Source: Alphaproteobacteria bacterium
Lineage (GTDB): Bacteria > Pseudomonadota > Alphaproteobacteria > Caulobacterales > Aquidulcibacteraceae
Assembly: GCA_026400735.1 (NCBI GenBank)
Contig: JAPLOL010000105.1
Coordinates: 1 to 33,697, forward strand
Reading direction: 5' to 3'
Length of the DNA stretch: 33,697 nucleotides
Position numbers and translations under genes: made by a program. Below are positions 18,868 through 27,108 of the stretch, piece after piece (the stretch's first letter is position 1; the number at the start of each line of letters is the position of its first letter). The notes under the pieces were generated by a model. That model ran no database searches. It had not been told where the DNA came from and worked only from the letters and a program-made list of their open reading frames with translations.

Positions 18868-19021
18868 GCGCGCTGCGTAGGTTTGCAGCTGCGGCGTCGA
18901 TTGCGCCGCGTTGCGCGAATAATAGAGCGTCAGCTGAACGCGAATTAGCGATCACGTTCGACGCGATAAACGCGATGAACAAAGCCAAGGCAGCGAGGAG
19001 TGCATAGCGGCGTGCGCTCAT
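18860..19021 (-). pseudogene. N-terminal part of the GldG-like gene, frameshifted
   Basis: ATG 19021, three nt after the gldF stop, encodes MSARRYALLAALALFIAFIA and then SNVIANSR, the membrane anchor normal for GldG-like proteins. Reading on gives a stop at 18862-18860 after 53 residues. Shifting one base at about 18938 instead gives VQLTLYYSRNAAQSTPQLQT, then YAARVREMLQTF joined in frame to the body. The usual RLDLT..LYTLS..L-DEP segment between these parts is missing, so a deletion of roughly 80-95 nt is inferred. Confidence 0.8.
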
Positions 19022-19024
19022 GGT

Positions 19025-19777
19025 TCAGCCCCCCCGCCGTGCGTCCACCGCAAGCGCGGTGAAGCCCAAACAGAGCGCGATCAGCGACACGAAGTAGAAC
19101 ACCGAACGGAACTCCACGACACCGCGCTGAGCGGCGTCGAAATGGTACAGAATAGAGAAGCGCGCGATGCCTTCGGCCACGGCGCCGTTTACAATCCCAT
19201 GGAAGAAATCGAGCACCAAAGGCAGCCCGAGTGCGGTCAACAAAAAGGAGACCAACACGGCGAGCACGAAGGCCACGATCTGCGCCTGCGTCAGCGCTGA
19301 CATCACCGAGCCGATGGCGATGTAAGCGCCGGCCATCAGGAAGCTCGCGAGGTACGCGGTAAAGATCGCGGCGTTGTCGGGTGAGCCGAGCAAGTTCACG
19401 GTCACCCATAGCGGCGCGGTCAACAGCAATGCCGCCCCCGCAACACTCCACGCCGCCAAGAATTTGCCGAGCACCAGCGACCACGTCGGCGCAGGCAACG
19501 TCATCAGCAACTCGATAGCGCCCGAGCGGCTTTCTTCGGCCCAAAGCCGCATCGAAACGGCGGGCAGGAAAACCATGAAAATCCACGGATGAAAGGCGAA
19601 GAACGGCGCCAGATCCGCGCGCCGCGCCTCAAAGAATCCGCCGATCTGAAACGTGAAGAGACCGATCGAAAACAAGAACACCGCCACGAACACGTAAGCC
19701 GTGGGCGTCGTGACATAGGCCAGCAATTCGCGCCGATAGATCGCGGCGAGGCTGGCGAGGCCGGGGCGCTTTTTCAT
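19025..19777 (-). CDS. Gld-type ABC transporter permease (GldF-like)
   Basis: A 250-residue ABC-2 type permease with six hydrophobic segments. Recognisable family blocks: YRRELLAYVTTPTAYVFVAVFLF, PWIFMVFLPAVSMRLWAEESRSGAIELLMTLP and VLGKFLAAW. The E-E-S-R-S-G-x-I-E-L-L-x-T-L-P block is characteristic of GldF/NosY-like permeases. It partners the upstream ATPase, with which it overlaps by ATGA (19777-19774). Transported substrate unknown. Confidence 0.9.
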   Translation of the reverse strand: MKKRPGLASLAAIYRRELLAYVTTPTAYVFVAVFLFSIGLFTFQIGGFFEARRADLAPFFAFHPWIFMVFLPAVSMRLWAEESRSGAIELLMTLPAPTWSLVLGKFLAAWSVAGAALLLTAPLWVTVNLLGSPDNAAIFTAYLASFLMAGAYIAIGSVMSALTQAQIVAFVLAVLVSFLLTALGLPLVLDFFHGIVNGAVAEGIARFSILYHFDAAQRGVVEFRSVFYFVSLIALCLGFTALAVDARRGG

Positions 19778-20496
19778 ACGCGCTCCTCCCCGCGGGTCAG
19801 CGCAGAGAACGCGCGCTCGAGGCTGCCATGCTCTTGCTTCAGCGCATCTGGGGATTTGTCCGCCACAATGCGCCCTTGATCGATGATGATCGCGCGCGTG
19901 CAGACGGCTTCGACCTCTTCCAGGCTATGCGTCGAAATAATGAGTCCCCGCTCTTCACCAAGGCGCTTGATCAAATCGCGCACGGCGTGGCGCTGATTGG
20001 GGTCGAGGCCATCGGTAGGTTCGTCCAAGATCAGCAGCATCGGATCGTGCAACAACGCCGACGCCAGGCCGACCCGGCGGCGATAGCCTTTCGACAGCGT
20101 CTCAATAGGACGATCGATCGTGTCGCCAAGGCGCGCATCCTGCGCCGCGCGGCGCACAGCGTGACGGGCGGCTTCGCGGGTCATGCCACGGGTCTCAGCC
20201 ACGAAGCGCAAGAAGCTCCAAGGCGTCATCTCACCGTAGAGCGGCGCGCCTTCAGGCAGATAGCCCACACGCTCCTGCGCCCGGCGGCGATCCTGCGCCA
20301 TGTCGATGTTGAAAATTTTTGCGACGCCTTCGTCGGGCTCCAGATACCCGGCGATCATTCGCATTGTGGTCGTCTTGCCGGCGCCATTCGGGCCGAGGAA
20401 GCCGACAATTTCTCCGACGTCGAGCGCAAAACCGATGCCATCCACCGCAGTGCGGCGGCCAAAGGTTTTGCGCAGACCATCGACCTGCAGCAGCAT
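19774..20496 (-). CDS. Gld-type ABC transporter ATP-binding protein (GldA-like)
   Basis: A 240-residue ABC ATPase: Walker A GPNGAGKT (35-42), Q-loop region GYLPEGAPLYGEMTP, signature LSKGY (134-138) and Walker B LILDEPTDGLDP (D158, E159). The LPE..PLY and SKGYRRRVGLA features are typical of ABC-2/GldA/NatA-like subunits. First gene of the minus-strand operon gldA-gldF-gldG-DUF4340. In Bacteroidetes this complex supports gliding; here nothing else of the gliding machinery is visible. Confidence 0.92.
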   Translation of the reverse strand: MLLQVDGLRKTFGRRTAVDGIGFALDVGEIVGFLGPNGAGKTTTMRMIAGYLEPDEGVAKIFNIDMAQDRRRAQERVGYLPEGAPLYGEMTPWSFLRFVAETRGMTREAARHAVRRAAQDARLGDTIDRPIETLSKGYRRRVGLASALLHDPMLLILDEPTDGLDPNQRHAVRDLIKRLGEERGLIISTHSLEEVEAVCTRAIIIDQGRIVADKSPDALKQEHGSLERAFSALTRGEERV

Positions 20497-21011
20497 GTGG
20501 ATTGGACCCCGAGCGAAATTCGAGCGCCGCTCTTACGGGCGATTTGGGCAAAAGACCACAGCTCTTTATCCACAGAGCGGGCGAATCAGCCGAGGCGATT
20601 CCGCGCGGCCTTTCGAACCGATTAAGCCGTCGAGACGAACCGCCTGCGCTGCGCGATGAACGGTCTTCTCGTCGCCCCGCTCAGCGTGCGGCGTCGGTCA
20701 GCTTGCATTCCAAGCAGCCGTCATGCGCCGCAATTTATAAGGGTTTTCGTAGGCCCAGATGCAACAAGGCCCGCGATGATCGCGGGCCTTGTAAGAAACT
20801 GTGTGGTCAGTCGAAGCGCGCACCCCGGGGGGCTGGGGGGGCTGATGGATACCGGAGTACGAGCCTTTCTCCGACCGACCACAATGCTAAGGTCGCGCTC
20901 CAATGCGGCGAGAGCAAGCACAAAATCTGTCCAGAAGCCGACGTGGCAGAGTTTTAAGATTGAACACGCTGTACGCACCTGAAAACGAAGCGTTGTGAAC
21001 AACATGAGGCC
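20497..21011. other. 515-nt intergenic region without recognised gene
   Basis: Lies between the divergent gldA and DUF2794 starts. It contains a single perfect DnaA-box sequence TTATCCACA (20566-20574) set between GCTCT and AGAGC, a perfect 13-bp hairpin (20764-20792) and two long G tracts (G6 at 20827-20832 and G7 at 20835-20841). Reading frames of 94-108 codons cross it on both strands but show no family signature or clear start context. It could hold an untranslated RNA; nothing identifies one. Confidence 0.5.
20764..20792. other. Perfect 13-bp hairpin without T-run
   Basis: ACAAGGCCCGCGA-TGA-TCGCGGGCCTTGT is a perfect inverted repeat with a 3-nt loop. The GC core resembles a rho-independent terminator, but neither strand has a proper T-run after it, and no gene ends nearby on either strand. 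Structured-RNA element or terminator relic. Confidence 0.6.
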
Positions 21012-21329
21012 ATGCGCATGACAGGACGCGTCATCTTCTTCGAGCGTCCGGAATTAGATCGGTTATTTCGGTTCTATGGCCGCATGGTGGCTGCAGGCGA
21101 GTGGCGCGACTACGCATTAGACGCCCTGCCCGATCGCGCACTGTTCAGTGTCTACCGTAGGACAAGCGAAGCGCCGCTCTATCAAATTGAGAAGCGCCCA
21201 GACGAGGCCCGCAGGAACGGCGCTTACAGTGTGCGGGCGGTTGATGGGAAAATTCTGCGGCGCGGGCACGAGTTGGAGCGCGTGCTGACTGTCCTTGAAC
21301 CCAAACGCATGCGTGTTGTCGGCGACTGA
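21012..21329 (+). CDS. DUF2794 domain-containing protein
   Basis: A 105-residue protein of the alphaproteobacterial DUF2794 family: VIFFERPELDRLFRFYGRMV, AAGEWRDYALD, FSVYRRTSEAPLYQIEKRPD and GKILRRGHELERVL. Function unknown. GAGG at 21006-21009 is better spaced for M3 (ATG 21018) than for ATG 21012, so the true start may be 21018. A five-codon mini-ORF (ATG 21004) ends in TGA overlapping ATG 21018, which may be chance. Closed by a bidirectional terminator. Confidence 0.85.
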   Translation: MRMTGRVIFFERPELDRLFRFYGRMVAAGEWRDYALDALPDRALFSVYRRTSEAPLYQIEKRPDEARRNGAYSVRAVDGKILRRGHELERVLTVLEPKRMRVVGD

Positions 21330-21337
21330 AAAAACAA

Positions 21338-21371
21338 AACGCCCCGGCGCGATACCGGGGCGTTCGTTTTT
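21338..21371. terminator. Bidirectional rho-independent terminator between DUF2794 and Bax-inhibitor genes
   Basis: AACGCCCCGG (21338-21347), loop CGCGATA and CCGGGGCGTT (21355-21364) form a perfect 10-bp stem. CGTTTTT follows on the plus strand and an A-rich tract precedes it, giving a T-rich tail on the minus strand too. It serves both convergent genes. Confidence 0.9.
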
Positions 21372-21388
21372 CGCGTCGCAGCTGCGGT

Positions 21389-22144
21389 TTAGCGGCGGCC
21401 GCCCATCAGACGCAGGATCATCAGGAAGAGGTTGATGAACGTGATGTAGAGGCCGAGCGCGGCGTAGGTTGTACCCACGGACATCGCGCGTTCATTGCCG
21501 CCGAGATCGTAGTACATGAACTTGATCATTTGGGTTTTGTAAGCGGTCAGACCTGAGAAGATCAGAACGCCAACCACTGAGATCACAAGGTCCAAGCCTT
21601 GGATCGGCGCGCCAGTGAAAGCCGCAAACCCAAAGTTCACCAGCGACGCAATGACGATGCCGATCACGCCCATATAAAGGAACGTGCCCCAGCCGGTCAG
21701 ATTACGCTTGGTCGTGTAACCCCAAATTGAGAGCGCGCCGAACGTCGCGGCCGTGACCAACAACGCCTTCACGATCGTCAGCATGCCGCCTGCACCGGCA
21801 GCATAAATTGCGACGGTCAGACCGAGGCTCAAACCCATCGTGGCGACAACGCCCCAATATATGACATTCGCGCCGGTCGGCGACGGGTTCTTCATGAAGA
21901 AACTGGAGACCAGGATCAGCGCCAACGGCGCAAACAAAATGACGTACGCCTGCGGCCCACCGAACAGCATCTGCATCAGCACAGGCGTGGTCGAGACAAC
22001 GTAAGCGATGGAGCCTGAGAGCAAGAGGCCGAGGGCCATCTTGTTGTAGACCCCGAGCATGAAGGCCCGAAGGCCAGCGTCGACGGCCATATCCGCCCCG
22101 CCGACGGGTACCGATCGCGCGCCCTGGGCGTGATAGTCGCTCAT
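21389..22144 (-). CDS. Bax inhibitor-1/YccA family membrane protein
   Basis: A 251-residue membrane protein with seven predicted transmembrane segments. Family features: FMLGVYNKMALGLLLSG at the first segment, SIWGYTTKRNLTGWG in the middle and FSGLTAYKTQMIKFMYYD before the final segment. Bacterial members are homologues of the BI-1 pH-sensitive calcium-leak proteins; the exact role here is unknown. GGAGGAG lies just upstream of ATG 22144. Confidence 0.93.
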   Translation of the reverse strand: MSDYHAQGARSVPVGGADMAVDAGLRAFMLGVYNKMALGLLLSGSIAYVVSTTPVLMQMLFGGPQAYVILFAPLALILVSSFFMKNPSPTGANVIYWGVVATMGLSLGLTVAIYAAGAGGMLTIVKALLVTAATFGALSIWGYTTKRNLTGWGTFLYMGVIGIVIASLVNFGFAAFTGAPIQGLDLVISVVGVLIFSGLTAYKTQMIKFMYYDLGGNERAMSVGTTYAALGLYITFINLFLMILRLMGGRR

Positions 22145-22293
22145 AAACTTGCTCCTCCTGCAGGCGCGGAAGAATCTGCCCTGCCTGTCCGGAAAACATG
22201 GCGACGCTATCCCCCAAGGGCAAGAAAATCCACCGCTTCAGCTTGTTGCGCACGACGCCGCAGGGGCTCAAAATGGGGCCGGAAAGTGGCCAG

Positions 22294-22320
22294 GGAACTT
22301 TTTCCCTACCGATAAGCGTT
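22294..22320 (+). promoter_or_regulatory. Possible EcfG-type stress promoter upstream of PBP1A
   Basis: GGAAC (22294-22298), 18 nt and CGTT (22317-22320) resemble the general-stress sigma EcfG consensus GGAAC-N16/17-CGTT, but the spacer is one nt too long. The -35 side also lies in a perfect 6-bp inverted repeat (AGGGAA-CTTT-TTCCCT). About 84 nt before the PBP1A start. Confidence 0.25.
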
Positions 22321-22403
22321 TCACGTCCACAGACCGCATCCTGCCTCGCCCGGCGGTGTTGCGGTCGAATCGCGCTAGGAGCGAGCGCGGAGGGTGAGCC
22401 GGG

Positions 22404-24866
22404 GTGGCTGACGAGAATGATCCAGAGCGTGCGGAAGACGATCTTCCGGCAGACCCGCCAAAGGCGGGTGACGATCCGGCCGAGCCTGTAGAGGCTGCGG
22501 CCAGCGAACCTACCCCTCCCGATAACCACGAAGAATTGTTCGAAGACGTCTCGGCTGAAGAAGAGGCCGAGGCCGAAACGCACGAGCCCCTTCCCCCATC
22601 ACCTGAGCAGCTCCCGCCAATACCCGAAGATTTGCCGATCGCCGCCGAGGCGCATCGCGAAGAAGCTGTCCCGTCTGAACCCGCAGCCGCTACCAAGCCC
22701 GAAGAATTGCCACCGAACTACTTCCGCGCCGCGGGCGATCCGGAAGAAGCGCAAGAAGAACCTCCTGCGTCATTGATTGGCCGCCTGCAGGACCGCGTCA
22801 CCAACACCGCGAAAGATGCTTGGCGCGCCATCGAGCCCAAATGGGTTGCGTTCGCTGGCGGCGCGCGCGCCTTCGGCGGCGAGATGTGGCGGCGCATTCG
22901 CGGCATCAAACATCCACGCAATGTGCGCGAAGCCGCCGTATGGAGCGGATGGCTGGCGGCCGGTGTCGTCGGCCTGATCGTCGCCTTCTTCGTCGCCATC
23001 ACTTGGGATCTCCCATCGACGGACGATCTCTGGGAAGCGCGCGGCAGCCAGTCGGTCACCTTCCTCGATCGCAACGGCCACGTGATCTTGCGCGAAGGCG
23101 CGCAGAACGCACCGCCGGTCGATCTCGCATCCCTGCCACCTTATGTTGGCCAGGCCTTCGTCGCGATCGAAGACCGGCGCTTCTACGAGCACTTCGGCAT
23201 CGACGTTGGCGGCATGATGCGCGCTGGCGCTGAGAACCTACGCGCTGGTCGCGTCGTTCAAGGCGGCTCGACGCTGACGCAACAGCTGGCCAAAAACCTC
23301 TTCCTTACCAACGAGCGTTCGTGGCGGCGCAAATTCCAAGAGATCGCTATGGCGATTTGGCTGGAAGGCCGCTTCACCAAAGACGAAATCCTCGCACTCT
23401 ATCTGTCGCGCGTTTACTTCGGCGCCGGCGCTTATGGCATTGAAGCGGCGGCGGAGCGCTATTTCGATCGTCCCGCGCGCGAGCTCACGTTACTGCAAGC
23501 TGCAATGATAGCGGGCCTCGTCAAAGCGCCCTCACGCCTCAACCCGGCGCGCCAAGACATCGAAGCGGCGCGCGACCGCGCCACCGTCGTGCTCAACGAA
23601 ATGGTCGGCATGGGCTTTATCAGTGCAGCCGAACGCGAAGCTGCGCTGCAAGAAGAACTGGTGATTAGCCGTCGCAATCCGGCAGGCGTGCTCTCGTACT
23701 ATCGCGATTGGATCGATCCGCTTCTGAACGATGTCATCGGGCAGCAGCGCGACGACTTCGTCGTCGAGACCACGATCGACATCGCCGCCCAACGCGCCGG
23801 CGACGAAGCCATCAATGCGGTTCTTGGCGAACAGGGCGAAGCCCGCCGCGTCAGCCAAGCCGCGCTCGTCGCCATGGACGATGAAGGTGGCGTGCGCGCG
23901 CTCGTCGGTGGCCGTGACTATGACGTCAGCCAGTTCAACCGCGCCACACAAGCGCGCCGCCAACCGGGCTCCTCGTTCAAATTCTTTATCTATCTCGCCG
24001 CGATGGAAAACGGCCTGACGCCGTGGAGCGTGCGCGAAGATGCGCCGATCACGATCTATATCGACGGCCAGCCGCCGTGGACGCCCGGCAACTACACCAA
24101 CGAATTCCACGGCCCGACCGAACTCACGCGCGCTTTTGCGCTGTCGTACAACATGGTCGCGATCCGTGTCGCCAACGAAGTCGGTGGCCAGAACGTCATC
24201 GACGTTGCGCGGCGCCTCGGCGTCACCTCGCCGCTCTTCAACTACCACTCGCTCGCGCTGGGCGCGCAGGAGATCACGCTGCTTGAGATGACTCAGGCCT
24301 ACGGCGCCATGGCGTCGGAAGGCTACAATCTCCAAGCGCACTGCATCACCCGCATCCGGCGCGCCAGCAGCAACGAAACCGTGTGGGCGTTCCGCCAAGA
24401 GAACCGCCAGCGGGTCATCGAGCAACGCCCGATGCGCTACATGAATTACATGATGCGCCGCGTCGTGGACGCGGGCACCGGCACCGCGGCCCGCATCAAC
24501 GGTCGCCAAGTCGGTGGCAAAACCGGCACCGGCAATGACTACCGCGACGCTTGGTTCATCGGCTTCGTCCCCGGCATGGTCGCGGGCGTTTGGGCCGGCA
24601 ACGACAACTTCTCAGAGACTGCGCGCGTCACAGGCGGCTCGCTGCCAACCGAGATCTGGGCCCGCTTCATGCCTACAGCTCTGCGCAATACCCCGGTGCG
24701 CCCGCTCGAGCTGCCGTCTGAGGAAGATTACGACGTCGGCGTCGCCGATCCGGAATCTCCGGAACTTACGGCTGTCGGCGCCCCAATTGGCGCGGTCATC
24801 GGCGCCCCGCAGACCACGCCGCCCGACACCGAAGACCGCTCGTTGGACTTCGGCCCAGAAGGCTAA
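22404..24866 (+). CDS. Penicillin-binding protein 1A (bifunctional class A PBP)
   Basis: Polymerises and cross-links peptidoglycan. The 820-residue protein has an acidic Pro/Glu-rich cytoplasmic region (1-~122), a basic amphipathic stretch, one membrane segment (~183-201), the GT51 transglycosylase domain (catalytic E256 in AIEDRRFYEHFGID; GGSTLTQQLAKNLFL) and the transpeptidase domain with SxxK S523-K526 (PGSSFKFF), SxN at S581 (SYN) and KTG at K706 (GGKTGTGNDYRDAWFIG). GTG 22404 is preceded by GGAGGG. The long acidic N-terminus is unusual compared with E. coli PBP1a and may bind cytoplasmic partners. Likely mrcA/ponA-like, but paralogues cannot be separated here. Confidence 0.94.
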   Translation: MADENDPERAEDDLPADPPKAGDDPAEPVEAAASEPTPPDNHEELFEDVSAEEEAEAETHEPLPPSPEQLPPIPEDLPIAAEAHREEAVPSEPAAATKPEELPPNYFRAAGDPEEAQEEPPASLIGRLQDRVTNTAKDAWRAIEPKWVAFAGGARAFGGEMWRRIRGIKHPRNVREAAVWSGWLAAGVVGLIVAFFVAITWDLPSTDDLWEARGSQSVTFLDRNGHVILREGAQNAPPVDLASLPPYVGQAFVAIEDRRFYEHFGIDVGGMMRAGAENLRAGRVVQGGSTLTQQLAKNLFLTNERSWRRKFQEIAMAIWLEGRFTKDEILALYLSRVYFGAGAYGIEAAAERYFDRPARELTLLQAAMIAGLVKAPSRLNPARQDIEAARDRATVVLNEMVGMGFISAAEREAALQEELVISRRNPAGVLSYYRDWIDPLLNDVIGQQRDDFVVETTIDIAAQRAGDEAINAVLGEQGEARRVSQAALVAMDDEGGVRALVGGRDYDVSQFNRATQARRQPGSSFKFFIYLAAMENGLTPWSVREDAPITIYIDGQPPWTPGNYTNEFHGPTELTRAFALSYNMVAIRVANEVGGQNVIDVARRLGVTSPLFNYHSLALGAQEITLLEMTQAYGAMASEGYNLQAHCITRIRRASSNETVWAFRQENRQRVIEQRPMRYMNYMMRRVVDAGTGTAARINGRQVGGKTGTGNDYRDAWFIGFVPGMVAGVWAGNDNFSETARVTGGSLPTEIWARFMPTALRNTPVRPLELPSEEDYDVGVADPESPELTAVGAPIGAVIGAPQTTPPDTEDRSLDFGPEG

Positions 24867-24967
24867 ATTGGCGCTCGCCAGCCTGTTTTATCCCGCTGAC
24901 AAAGCCTCTTCCTCCGGCTAAATCCTGAGTTCAACGCGACCGTAATAGCGGCGTTTGGGGGTTCTTC

Positions 24968-27037
24968 ATGCAGCGCATTCTTTTCATGATGCTGGCGGCT
25001 GTCTGCGCGTTCGCGCTTCCCGCTTCAGCGCAACAGCAGGCGGCCCGCGCGCCGATCGACGCCTTTGTCGGCTACGACACCTACCGCGATGTCGATATGT
25101 CGCCCAATGGCCGTTACATCGCCGGCGTTCGCCGCGAGGCCGCGGGCGATGTCGTTTTCGTCTACGACCTTCAAGAGCGTCGGATGAATGTCGTGTCGTC
25201 AGCGCGCGCTGAGCACCAAATGGAAATCGGCTCGGTCGAATTCAAAGGCAATGACCGCCTCGTCTTCGTCGTACTCCAGAAGATCCACTACGTAGCCTCC
25301 AACGCCAGCGCGCGCCGCACACGCATCGCCGACGACGCCTTCGGTTGGACAGCGCGGATGTACTCCAGCAACCTCGATGGTTCGGGCTTGGTGTCGCTAT
25401 ACGACCCATCCGAACAACAAGGTTTCGATCGCGACGTCAGCGGCGGCATCGTCAGCATGCTGCCGAACGATCCCGACAACGTTCTCATCATCATCCCGAA
25501 CTACGGCGGCGCCGAACTGCGTCGATCCAACATTCGCACCGGCGTGCACACACTCGTTGAGCGCGGCTACGGCAACACCTTCAACTGGATCGTCGACATC
25601 AACGGCACGCCAGTGCTGCGCCAGGATTCGATCGCAGGAGGCCGCGGCTACGCGTGGCTACGTCGCGGACCGGGTCAGACTGAATGGACCGAAATCGTAC
25701 GCTTCCGCGGTGCGGAAGGCGCCAACTCCGGCCCAACATTCCAGGGTCTCGGACCTGCAGTCGCGCCTGGCCAAGTTTTTGTTCTCGCACGTCGCGATGG
25801 CCAAGACACGAGCGGCCTCTATCTCTTCGACTCGGCAACCGGAAACTACGTCGAGACGATCCAAACCAACGCAGACTTCGACGTTACCGGCGCCGTTCGT
25901 GATCTAGAACACAACCGCATCTTGGCCGCGTGCTGGTGGGCGTATCGCTACACGTGCGAAGCCAAGGACCCGGTTTTCCGTCGCCACTGGAACGCCATCA
26001 CCACGGCGCTCGGCGATGATCTGAATGTCAACTTCGTCGCCAGCGGCGGTGAAGGCGCGGTGTCGCGCTGGATCGTTCAGACCAGCGGTCCGCAGGATCT
26101 CGGCACCTATTCGCTCTACGACGCGAATACGCACAGCCTCAACGTCCTCTTCAGCTCACGCCAAGTGCCTGCGGCGCAACTCCCAACGGAGCGCGTCGTC
26201 CACTACACGGCAAGCGATGGCCGCGAGCTCTGGGGCTATCTCTGGATTCCACCAGGCGTCACGAACGCTGCAAACCTGCCGATGGTTGTCGTCCCGCACG
26301 GTGGTCCGGAAGGGCGCGACACCTGGGGCTTTGACCCGTTTGCAACTTGGCTCTCGAGCCAAGGCTACGCGGTTTTCCAACCCAACTTCCGCGGCGGCGG
26401 CGGCTTCGGTCGCAGCTTCGTTGAAGCCGGTCACCGCCAGTGGGGCCAACGCATGCAAGACGACGTGACCGACGGCGTGCGCAGCCTCATCAGCCAAGGC
26501 ATCGTCGACAGCAATCGCATCTGCATCATGGGCTGGTCGTACGGTGGCTACGTCACCTTCACGGCTTCCTTCCAAAACACCGACTTGTTCAAATGCGCCG
26601 TCGCAGGCGCTGGTGTTTCGGACATGGTCGAGATGCAACGCTGGGTGCGCGACGGCCTCGCACGCAGTGACGTCGGCGGCAGCGGCGGCGCCGGGTCGCA
26701 GAGCATGTCGTACCGCTATTGGGTGCAAGCGATGGGTGATCCAGTTGCGGACCGCGACATGCTGAACGCGCACTCCGCGGCCCGTAACGCCGATCGCGTG
26801 ACGATCCCGTTGCTCATGATCCACGGCGAAGAAGATTCCACCGTGCCGATCGAGCAAAGCCAGATCATGGAACGTGCAATGCGCCGCGCTGGCCATCCCA
26901 CGCGCCTGATCACGCTCGAAGACATGGATCACTACTACTCGCCCGATCAGGCCGATGGTTGGCGCATTGCGCTTACCGAAGCCTCGACCTTCATCGGTCA
27001 GAACATCGGCCCAGGCGTCGCGCCCGGAAGTCAGTAA
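24968..27037 (+). CDS. S9 family (prolyl-oligopeptidase-type) serine peptidase, exported
   Basis: A 689-residue secreted peptidase. Sec signal MQRILFMMLAAVCAFALPAS (AQ follows), a beta-propeller-like region (~30-400) and an alpha/beta-hydrolase domain (~420-680). The triad is visible: S524 in GWSYGGY, D623 in HGEEDSTVP and H655 in EDMDHYY. VVPHGGPEGRDTWGFDPFATW and QPNFRGGGGFGRSF are typical of S9C-like dipeptidyl/acylaminoacyl peptidases. Probably degrades peptides in the periplasm; exact specificity unknown. Confidence 0.93.
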   Translation: MQRILFMMLAAVCAFALPASAQQQAARAPIDAFVGYDTYRDVDMSPNGRYIAGVRREAAGDVVFVYDLQERRMNVVSSARAEHQMEIGSVEFKGNDRLVFVVLQKIHYVASNASARRTRIADDAFGWTARMYSSNLDGSGLVSLYDPSEQQGFDRDVSGGIVSMLPNDPDNVLIIIPNYGGAELRRSNIRTGVHTLVERGYGNTFNWIVDINGTPVLRQDSIAGGRGYAWLRRGPGQTEWTEIVRFRGAEGANSGPTFQGLGPAVAPGQVFVLARRDGQDTSGLYLFDSATGNYVETIQTNADFDVTGAVRDLEHNRILAACWWAYRYTCEAKDPVFRRHWNAITTALGDDLNVNFVASGGEGAVSRWIVQTSGPQDLGTYSLYDANTHSLNVLFSSRQVPAAQLPTERVVHYTASDGRELWGYLWIPPGVTNAANLPMVVVPHGGPEGRDTWGFDPFATWLSSQGYAVFQPNFRGGGGFGRSFVEAGHRQWGQRMQDDVTDGVRSLISQGIVDSNRICIMGWSYGGYVTFTASFQNTDLFKCAVAGAGVSDMVEMQRWVRDGLARSDVGGSGGAGSQSMSYRYWVQAMGDPVADRDMLNAHSAARNADRVTIPLLMIHGEEDSTVPIEQSQIMERAMRRAGHPTRLITLEDMDHYYSPDQADGWRIALTEASTFIGQNIGPGVAPGSQ

Positions 27038-27046
27038 GAGAAACGT

Positions 27047-27077
27047 CGGCCCCGCAGCGTCACTCGCGGCGGGGCCG
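27047..27077. other. Hairpin after the S9 peptidase gene
   Basis: CGGCCCCGC (27047-27055) and GCGGGGCCG (27069-27077) form a perfect 9-bp stem with a 13-nt loop, 9 nt after the stop. No T-run follows, so termination is uncertain; it could protect the transcript end. Confidence 0.5.
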
Positions 27078-27108
27078 ATCGGGCGTCCCAACAGCTAAGG
27101 CATTCGCA

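Noticed and set aside
20566-20574. Perfect DnaA box TTATCCACA as a sign of a replication origin
   Set aside because: A single box is expected by chance in a few tens of kb; no second box, AT-rich unwinding region or origin-linked gene (dnaA, hemE, parAB) is present.
20640-20750. Possible tRNA suggested by an anticodon-arm-like GCTTG-CATTC-CAAGC
   Set aside because: Loop is 5 nt, and there is no T-arm (GGTTCGA type) or acceptor pairing around it.
20721-21005. 94-codon minus-strand frame and 108-codon plus-strand frame in the intergenic region
   Set aside because: They overlap each other, cross the 13-bp hairpin and G tracts, and show no recognisable protein features.
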